A stretch of DNA of 64,000 bases from Apodemus sylvaticus (Eukaryota; Chordata; Mammalia; Rodentia; Muridae), in assembly GCF_947179515.1 (NCBI RefSeq), contig NC_067482.1:74797811-74861810 (forward strand). Direction: 5' to 3'. A model generated the notes under the pieces. It did not search any database, was not told the origin of the DNA, and saw only the letters and a program-made list of their open reading frames with translations. Both the position numbers and the translations under genes were made by a program. Shown here piece by piece: positions 56,495 to 64,000 of the stretch; position 1 is the stretch's first letter; each line of letters opens with the position of its first letter.

Positions 56495-59400
56495 TATCTC
56501 CAGCCAAGCCCGTGCTACCTTCTGCTATTTGTCCCACGTTATGTGCAAAGTACACCATGGATCCACTCAAGGTGGCTCTCTGTGTCAGGCTGGTGTAACC
56601 AATCTCCCATTGTCCTCTATCCCTGCCCTGCCCATCTCCTCCTTGTCTCAGGACTGACACCCCCTCTATACCCTTAGGAAGACCTAATGGCCTGAACCTT
56701 CTCCTTCCCATGTGCTTGTTGGGCTGTGAAGTAGGGAATCCTGCCTTAGGCTGGTAACTCCCTCTCTGCCTTTGTCAGTCATGGCTCAGCGATGATTCCC
56801 TGTAGGGGAGGGGCCTGGGAACCCAGCTAGCCTGTGTGGACTGAAGTTCGCACACGTGCTGTGGCTCTGGGGTCAGCACAGAGCTGCAGAAGGAAATCAA
56901 GTCTGGCGCCCCTGTATATTCACCCACATGCAAAGCGGGCTATCCTGTGGACTGGTTGTGGGATCCATGGGAGTCTTTGTCCATTTTGCTCAGCATTCCC
57001 ACCTGCACTGGGGCACAGGGACAGCTGCTTCTCTGCAGAGGCCCACATGTCACAGCTGGGGCTGGGCCACATTTCCTATGTGGTATGCTAAAATTCCCCC
57101 CCAGACACCTGCCTTAATCACAATGAGGTTCCCACACTCCCATCTTGCCCCTAAGGCCAACTTCCAAAGAACAAGAGAACTGAACAGGAGAACCGTCCTC
57201 CTGCCCAGCTTACAACTGACCTCTGGCTTCCTTCACACTCCGAGGTCCGTGTGACCTGTGGACATACCCACTCAGACCCTCAACCTCCTGCCCTGGCTAG
57301 CCGTCCAAAGCCAGGTCCTCTCTCGCTCTTGCCAGCCCACCTCCCCTCCCCCTGCTCTCTCCATCTGTGGCCCAGCTCAGCTCTGTCCTGAGCCCTCTAA
57401 CCTGTCTAACATGGAAGTTTCCAGCAGAACGGCCTCCTCAGAGCTGCCTGCAGGCTCCACCTGGAACATCTCTCTCCTGAGGTGCTCTCGCCCTGTTGTT
57501 TTCTCTCCACTGAGTTTCTCACACTCTCCGGGGATTACATACAATCCTTAAGATTTTTGTATTATTTTGACAGTATATTAATGTCATTTTCCTTTCAAAT
57601 GTCATTGTTGCCATTATTTCCTTGTATGTGGCTCATCTGCCTTGCATGTTAAGTGACAGACTTGAGTGAACATCACCCTTCTCGGTGACAGTCCTATGCC
57701 CCCACCTCCGCACCCCCAGCTCCCATTGCCCCCATCCCCACCCCCTGTGCTTTGAGAGCTGCTGGGCTCCCAGAGCCTGTGGGGCAGCACCAGTCTTTCT
57801 CAGCCGCGCCCCTCCTGCTGATGGAGAGTTGAACAATGGAGTTCTTCCTTCTTCTTCAACCGGAGTTGCTAACCTGGTCTATTCTGTTTGGATGGCCCAG
57901 CCTTCATGCTTGCTCCACACCTGGCTTAGGACAACTTTCAGGAAGCCTGGGTGGCCCATGGTTTCCTCAGGGTGTGGTGCTTTTCTGTGGCTTCTCGTGT
58001 CTCAGGGCCTTGAGAGCAGTGGGGTGCTTCTGAGTGTGTGACAGGCCTAGGAAAGCAGGACACTCTCCCCCCGCAGGGTGCGGTATTGACCAGTGTCAAC
58101 ACTGTGAATTCCCCTACCACGGCCAGCTTCAAGCTGCCAAGGCATGTTCCAGGGTATGGAATGAGTTAGAGGCGTTGCCTTCAGCCTCTCTCCACAGCTG
58201 CGGGAGCACACTGGCTCCCTGCTGTTTAGGGCTCTGGAGTCCTGAAATTTCATAGGAGCCTCTTGGCCTGTGGGCAGTGACCTGGGAGGGCACGGCTGGT
58301 CGTGCAGAGCAAATGGAACATTTCCAGCTTTTCCCAGAGCTTTGGTCTCCTGGCTTATCACCCTCCCTAACCCTTATATCCTCCTCCTTGGTCATGTGTG
58401 AGTGGTGATGGACACCGAGGTGCTGGGTTGGAAAATGGCAACTGCTAGTTCTGGGTGCCTGGTTCTGGAATGTTCTGTTAGTTTCGAGTCTCTGTTTCCC
58501 CACACCCTGTAGAAAGCCCCAAGAAATGGGGTGTCTCTGGGCAGGAAGGCTTATGGGGAAGAACTCTGCCTCACAAATCTGGGCCTGGGAGCCCATTGTC
58601 CCCAGACGTGTCCTCTGACCTCTGTTGACTTCATGTCTTTGCCTGCCCTTCCTGGATGCTTATCCTGATCTCAGAGCTATGGAACCTGGATGTACACAGT
58701 CTTCTGTGCTGAGGGAGGAAGGGGTCATGAGGGAAGATCTGGTGGCTTGCTTGAGCTGTGGTGATCACATCACTCCTGTCTGTGCTGGTATGCAACCCTC
58801 AGCACGAGTACCTGTGGCTGTCACACAGAACCTCTTTACTGGCCTGGCTTTCCCTGTAAGAGTCTCAGCAGAGGCCAGCAGGGCCTGGGACAGCGATGTA
58901 TCATGAGCAGGTACCGGGAGAGGTGGTCTTGTTTCAAGATCCTGTAAGCCCTCCTGAGTTATATGCCTCCCACTTACCCTTGTGGGGAGCATCCCTCTGA
59001 TACGAGCTATAATCTGGGTTTGAGGGAATCAAGGCCATGAGGTCTCTGTAGAAGCTTCTGGGAATCTGGCATGAGTGCCGTCCTGGGTAGACACCCATGG
59101 GCCCAACAAGGGGAACTAGGAACCCAGACATTCTGGTTCAGGTGTGGCTTCTCAACTCCAGGACTGCATGGACCCTCCCTGGGCTTGCACCATCCCTTCA
59201 GATGCCAGCATTACATTACAGCTTAGCAGCTTGCAGGTCTTCAGGCTTGTTGTGCTCCCAAATCCCTGGCCCTAGATCACTGTAAAATGATACCAGCTTC
59301 CAGAATCACAGGGTGCTGGCCTGGGTGTTCTTGGATAGTGTCCTAAGTGACTTCTCTCTTGAGATGGGCATTATTGGATCCAGGCCCTAAAGAATCCTGC

Positions 59401-59745
59401 TTACAAAAAAGCTACTCTCTCTGTTCTTCTTGGGCCTTTCTTGTGGCCTAGGGATTGCCACCCTGAGAAACTGGTTTGGAAGTGGTGTGACTTTCCCTTG
59501 TCTTCTGAAACTATTTCTGCTGTCCTAAGTAAATGGCTTAAGTTGTGTCACCCTCTCAGGTCAGAAGCTCAATCATGTCTAGTCCCTCCCAGTTTGGTGG
59601 AGAGCTCATAGGCAACAAGCAAGGCTTTGCAGCTGTACTGGGTGTTAAGGTGCCTGGGCCACGCCCCTTCCTTCACAGCTAGTGGAGGGGCCCAGCTCAG
59701 CCTATGAGCATGTTTGCTCTGGCCAGCGGGGGATGTTAGCCTGGG
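56495..59745. other. Intronic sequence without recognised genes
   Basis: Unique-looking, with an AT-rich stretch at 57540-57655. The frame 58129-58596 (minus, 155 codons) is not recognised. Confidence 0.45.
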
Positions 59746-59749
59746 TTTA

Positions 59750-59865
59750 CAGAGCCTTCAGCATAGAGGCACACAAAGCTCTTGTGAGTGCAGCCTGAGG
59801 CTCCACCTCCATTGGTGACACTGAAAGGCTCAGTAGTGACTCAGTGTCCTCACAAGGACACTTGG
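59750..59865 (+). repeat. Unidentified ~115-bp repeat, copy 1
   Basis: AGCCTTCAGCATAGAGGCAC, GACACTGAAAGGCTCAGTAG and CTCAGTGTCCTCACAAGGAC. It resembles copy 2 at 60628-60745 in the same orientation. The family was not identified. Confidence 0.75.
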
Positions 59866-60627
59866 GCTGGGTTGTGGACAGGAGTGAACCAAGTTTTACA
59901 CTGCTCACACTTGGGGGCCTTAGGGCTATTAGAACACATGCTCCCACTTTTTTTCGGTTATAGATAGGAAACTGAAACCCTCAAATCCTGGTTCCAGTCC
60001 TCTGGAGGGGCAGAGGGGCCCTTCTCCTGGGACACAGGGGGAATGGGCTGTGCTGTGGCTTCCAGATGGGACAGACAATCTCAACGCCCACCTGCCCCCA
60101 TCTACTGTGGTGGTTAGCTGCTGTTCAGTGCTGGGTGTATAGAAAACTGCTTCTTTTGGGCCATGAAATCCTTGAGGGGGCGCTTGGGGATGAGGACCTG
60201 CTGTTTTCTCCCACACTTAGGGTACAGACTCTGGAATCTAGGAGCTGGGTAGCACCTGGAAGCAAGTAGATTAGAGCCTGCAATGATTCTGGGGCCCTGC
60301 TTTCCAGAGAGCCCACCCACCGAGATCTGGAAGGAACCTTCCAGTACAAATAGCTTCCCTGAGGGTAACCTTCAAGTTACCCTCCTTGGGCTCTATGTCT
60401 TCAGAGTGTGTAGATGCCACTCCCTGGCAGGAAAATATGAACATGCCGTGGGAGAAGAGGTGAAACAGGCAGTGGATGGAGGGGACAGCAGTGGGGTGAC
60501 CCCTGGTTCTTGTAGGCATTGACTGTAGAAGGGGTTACCTCATGGACTGCTCTCTAAATTTTCCAGAAATGCCTATAGTATGTATAAATTATTTACAAAG
60601 AAAAAGAAAGGCTAAACTGCTTTGTGG

Positions 60628-60745
60628 AGCCTTCAGCATGTGGCATATGAAGCTCTCACAGGTGCAGGCTAAGGTATCAGCTCCACTGGGGGACACTGAA
60701 AGGGTTCACAGTGGCCCAGTGTTCTCACAAGGACACCCCTCTTGG
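60628..60745 (+). repeat. Unidentified ~115-bp repeat, copy 2
   Basis: AGCCTTCAGCATGTGGCATA, GACACTGAAAGGGTTCACAG and CCAGTGTTCTCACAAGGACA. It parallels copy 1, about 880 bp to its right. Confidence 0.75.
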
Positions 60746-60749
60746 GTTT

Positions 60750-61445
60750 TAGCATGGGGATAGAGCTCCATCAGGTCCGTATTTGCTACTGACCTACCAT
60801 TTTGAAGTCCATTTTGGCAAATGGCCCAGGTGCCAAACCCTAAACTCCAAATCTTTCAAACCCTGATTCAAGGAATTCAGAAGCCTTGGACCAGTAGAGT
60901 TCCTACCCGTCTAGATCTCTGTCTGGTGGTGACATCTGATGAATACCCAGGGCCTGTGTAGTAGAAGTCTCTGGCATCTTCCATCTGGGCAGCCTGACAG
61001 AAGCCCCGCTCCCATCTTAATCAGGGCACTGTGGTTCCCACCTTCAGTCCTTCATGTCCTGCATCCCTCCCTCACAGGCAGGATCTGCCCACTGGCAGGT
61101 CTAGCGAGGACGGCTGCTCTTCCCGAGGTCCCTTCAGAAACAAGCAGCATACCAAGGTGTTAAGGTGGTCCTTGTCCCCCTGGTGAGCTGCCATTCCTGG
61201 CTACTAGGTGAATCTGTGGGTCCGATGGAAGTTGCTGCTGTCACCCCTAGTGCCCACTCCTCCTCTTATCCCTCTCCTGTCTGCCACAAGGTTCAGGAAC
61301 GATCAAGAGTGTGGATTAGTTGGCATCCTTGTGACTGGGTATAGGAAACCTGTGCCTTGCCAGCCACAGTATGCAGTGGGCCTGTGGGATCTTGTCAGAT
61401 GTTTTTCGTGGCAGCCTCCTGTGGACCATGTGTATGTGGGGCACA
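60750..61445. other. Intronic sequence without recognised genes
   Basis: Nothing recognised. Confidence 0.5.
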
Positions 61446-62384
61446 TTTAATCAGTATTCTGTGGAAGCAGTTGTTTCCAGGCCCTGAGCTGAGGGGAGTA
61501 GAGGGATGGGATGAGGAGAGGCCTTACTCTGCCTGTCCCTCACTGTAGCTCTGGGTAGGAGTCAGTGGATTGGGCTCAGAGACAAGGAGGACATGGCACT
61601 CACCACCTCCTGGTCTCTGGCAGGCAGGGCTTATGTAGCTGGTGATGTCTCTATGGAAATGAGCTGTGCCATGTCACGGACAACTGTTAGCAAGTGTCCC
61701 CCCTCTGGCTCACTGTCAGAACAGAGGAGGGGCTGCTCAAGGCTCCTGGGGAGATGAATGGGTTTTCAGATGGTGACTGGCGACCTCGATCTATGCTTTG
61801 GGATCTCATCCTCAGGGCCACATCTGTGCATGGGTTGCAGAGGGCCTGCTTTTCTCTTCTTGCTCAGGCTGACCAGGTGACAATGCCAGCAGCACACAGG
61901 ACTCAAGAAATCCTGGCTAGTTAAACCCATGGCCCTGAATGATGGCCCAGGTCACTGGCCACCCAAGCCAGGCAAGTCTCATCCCCACCCAGGCATGCGC
62001 CACAGATGTTTGAGCTTCTACCACGTGCAGGCCTTGTGCCAGACTTGAGGCCTATGCAGAAAGACGTCCATCCAGGGACCGTCAGTGAAGTGCTCATGAG
62101 GCACTGAAGACTGTGAATGGAAGGCAAGTAGTGGGCACCTGAGACAGGCAAGCCTTCCCGCTGGAGGAATACCCACAGGCGGCTGTGAGGAAGGGATTGT
62201 GAAGCCCCAGGGACCATGCTCTTCCATTAGAATAAAAAACAGCAAACATTGTTTGGAGAAAGTATCTAGTTTATATAAACTTGTTTGGTAAGACTCTCCA
62301 GAGACCCTATCAATTCCCAAGATAGATTTTGCTGATCCTGGTAGGTCATCGGGTGCCAGTCTCTGAGTGAAAGAACTTGAGGAC

Positions 62385-62465
62385 ATCTCCTAACACTGCC
62401 TCAACATCCCTATGAGGCAGGCATGATCCTCCCAGTCTACAGATTGGAAAACTGAGGCTCAGCAG
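62385..62465 (-). repeat. MIR fragment, reverse orientation
   Basis: CCCTATGAGGCAGGCATGAT, then CTACAGATTGGAAAACTGAG and GCTCAGCAG, are the reversed MIR 3' half. Confidence 0.8.
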
Positions 62466-63069
62466 ACTGCTGACTAGGGTGGACCTCTTGCTACTGCCCA
62501 TGCTACAGCCATTCCACACCCCTCAGGGCATTCCCCAGGGCTCACCCAGCAGGGTTTTTTTTTTTTCTCCTGATTTTAAGTACACCCTAGATTGCTTGGC
62601 ACTGTGGTGTCTGGAGTCTGGGTGAGTGGACAGATTCCTCTTGGTGGGACAAGATATTGGCAAGAGTCATATAAAGTCCAAATGTCCCTTGTGGGTGGTA
62701 GGCAATGACTCAGGACCCTCCCTCAAAGAAGTCCAGAGCCACTCATATCCCAGCTGCACCACTGGGCGCCTGCCTGAGAGATCCTAGCCTGAGAATACCC
62801 AACCCCCACCCCAAGCTGTTGGTAAGAGCCATTAGCCTGACTAGTGACGGACCCCTCTCTCTACTCCCCTCTACCTACCTGCTCTCACTCTGCAAGGGAG
62901 GCCTCTGACAGGGGTTTCTCCAGGCCATCAGCATCACAGCATGACAGGAGAGGATGGCTTACTGGAGCAGGGGTGAGGAGGACTTCCCATTGGTAACAAG
63001 GGTGGAGGGGATCTTCTGTTTGGCAGAGTTAGTGGTGAGGGAAGAGACAGAAAGACAACACCGCCCAGC

Positions 63070-63190
63070 ATCAGGAAATCATGACTTTGAACTTCAGCTC
63101 CACTCTGCCCTACCCTGCTCAGAGCCTCAGTTTTTTATCTATGACATGGGGGCAACGCCCACTTCATAGGGTCCCCTTGGGAGGCAGAAG
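63070..63190 (+). repeat. MIR fragment
   Basis: TTCAGCTCCACTCTGCC, AGAGCCTCAGTTTTTTATC, TATGACATGGGGGCAACGCC and CTTCATAGGGTCC follow MIR. It lies just downstream of the Psapl1 stop. Confidence 0.75.
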
Positions 63191-63239
63191 CCTGCAGGTG
63201 GGATTGGCCCCGGCAGGCTTTGGGTTCTGGTGGCCACAG

Positions 63240-64000
63240 TCAAGGCTGCTCCTTGGTTTTGGAGATGGGCTTTTTCCACACGACGCGCTGGCAGTGCTCT
63301 AGGGCGTCACACATCTCGGCGGCCTCTGCGCTCTTGCACCAGAAGCTGGGGCCCTCGACGCACTGATCTGTGCCTAGAAGTGGAACCTTGGAGCCGTGGC
63401 ACGCCCCCATCTTCTTGCATAGATCCGTGGGGTTCATCATGAATCTCAGGCTCTCTATGAGCACGGGTTCATACTCGGCCACAAAACGGTTGCACTGCAT
63501 CACGTAAGGCAACGGCAGAATCCGGCAGCCACCTTTGAAGGCATTCAGAATGTCCCTCTTGGTGCTCTTGCGGTCCAGATTCTGGGAGGACACGCCCAGC
63601 AGCCTTTTGCATCCTTGGCAGAAGCTACCCTGGTTTTCCTCATCCACTGGCAGGGATGGTGTGGTTGCCACAACCCTGGAGATGGACCTGGCCTGCCTTT
63701 TGCTGCCACACAGCCTGATGGTCTCACACACTTTCTCTGGGGTGACTCTAGACACGAGTTCCACCAAATTGGGACTGTAGGTGTCCACCAGGGTGATGCA
63801 CTGTTGGACTAGAGACTCGGGCATTATGGAGCACACCCGCTCCAGGGTGTGGCTGATGAGGGCTTCTGTGCTGTTGGTCGCAAGCCACTTGTCTAGTTCC
63901 CGGACCACGTTCAAGCACACATCACATGTCAGGCCCAACTGCATCTGCAACTCATTCTTCCTCGGCATCTCCATCTCCAGAGAGGGGACTCCATCCACAG
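63240..64000 (-). CDS. Psapl1: Prosaposin-like 1 (Psapl1), C-terminal half, partial at window edge
   Basis: This encodes the last roughly 253 residues of a saposin precursor-like secretory protein. The frame is open to the window edge; the first complete codon shown (63998-63996) is GTG, an internal Val, so the true start lies outside. Counting that codon as residue 1, a saposin C-like SapB domain spans about residues 21-98 with six cysteines at 25, 28, 56, 67, 91 and 97 and an N-glycosylation sequon NST at 42-44. A saposin D-like domain spans about 125-201 with cysteines at 127, 130, 158, 169, 194 and 200. A C-terminal SapA domain follows (about 204-241, cysteines 213, 221, 230, 236) before the TGA stop at 63242-63240. 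Prosaposin is split into many exons, whereas here three domains sit in one uninterrupted frame, which fits the known intronless Psapl1. It is nested antisense in a Sorcs2 intron. Saposins are lysosomal sphingolipid-hydrolase activators; the substrate of this paralogue is not evident. No frameshift or stop is seen. Confidence 0.95.
   Translation of the reverse strand, partial: VDGVPSLEMEMPRKNELQMQLGLTCDVCLNVVRELDKWLATNSTEALISHTLERVCSIMPESLVQQCITLVDTYSPNLVELVSRVTPEKVCETIRLCGSKRQARSISRVVATTPSLPVDEENQGSFCQGCKRLLGVSSQNLDRKSTKRDILNAFKGGCRILPLPYVMQCNRFVAEYEPVLIESLRFMMNPTDLCKKMGACHGSKVPLLGTDQCVEGPSFWCKSAEAAEMCDALEHCQRVVWKKPISKTKEQP

Larger units (their letters stand above)
61446..63239 (-). other. 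Psapl1: Possible 3' untranslated region of Psapl1
   Basis: Downstream of the Psapl1 stop on the minus strand no AATAAA was seen before an ATTAAA variant at 61451-61446. If used, it would give a 3' UTR of about 1.8 kb that includes two MIR-like fragments (63070-63190 and 62385-62465). This is inferred from one hexamer only, and the real end could be elsewhere. Confidence 0.25.
40032..64000 (+). other. Sorcs2: Sorcs2 intron 2, 5' portion (partial)
   Basis: This begins with the consensus donor GTAAGT at 40032 and runs past the right edge. The next SorCS2 coding segment (the one starting SSDFGTSYTK in the protein) was looked for and not found, so the intron is at least 24 kb. It contains the antisense saposin-type gene at the right end and many repeats listed separately. 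Confidence 0.8.

Noticed and set aside
58129..58596. 155-codon minus-strand frame
   Set aside because: No recognisable protein features and overlaps several equally long frames on the other strand.

Overview
The window is mammalian nuclear DNA, almost certainly from a mouse-type murid rodent. It carries a murine-type B1 SINE, B3/B4/ID-type SINEs, MT and ORR1 MaLR LTRs, rodent LINE-1 3' ends, old mammalian repeats (MIR, L2, L1M) and very many simple-sequence tracts. Only two protein-coding loci are recognisable. The first is a 68-nt exon at 39964-40031 (+) whose translation matches the start of the VPS10p region of the sortilin-family receptor SorCS2; I read it as exon 2 of Sorcs2. The second is the 3' half of an intronless saposin-type gene at 63240-64000 (-), which I read as Psapl1 (prosaposin-like 1), cut by the right edge of the window.

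Layout. Bases 1-39963 are the 3' part of a large Sorcs2 intron (intron 1 if the exon numbering is right). It holds a 2-kb GAT/GCAGT minisatellite field (4.6-6.7 kb), a 0.8-kb G-poor CAY field (13.7-14.5 kb), a pure (CAG)16 tract (15.44 kb), a 20-bp minisatellite full of GCATG (20.0-20.3 kb), a nested L1-in-L1 structure with a foldback at its 5' junction (19.8-21.8 kb), several MaLR LTRs (6.8, 25-26, 30.6, 34.6, 37.5 and 39.3 kb) and AT-rich, homeobox/FOX-motif-rich unique blocks that look like regulatory DNA. Bases 40032-64000 are the following intron. It holds G-quadruplex-type runs just after the exon, a 31-bp minisatellite (43.0 kb), a CTCF-like site (45.44 kb), a (GT)n tract (46.1 kb), (CCAT)n/(CCGT)n fields with an ORR1 LTR (49.8-51.0 kb), an old L1 fragment (52.2 kb), and Psapl1 nested in antisense at the right end.

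How it fits together. The two genes are related by position (Psapl1 nested antisense in a Sorcs2 intron), not by pathway. SorCS2 is a neuronal sorting receptor of the VPS10p family; Psapl1 encodes a secretory/lysosomal saposin-type precursor. The rest is intronic sequence. Most long open frames here are artefacts of repeats or GC-rich DNA, and I list none as genes. I found no prokaryotic features, CRISPR arrays, rRNA, or intact tRNA genes. The most interesting leads are RNA- or chromatin-level: tandem GCAUG, GU and UC arrays on the Sorcs2 sense strand, candidate CTCF/RFX/CRE motifs, and the foldback L1 junction. All of these are inferences from reading the sequence and none was tested by database search.
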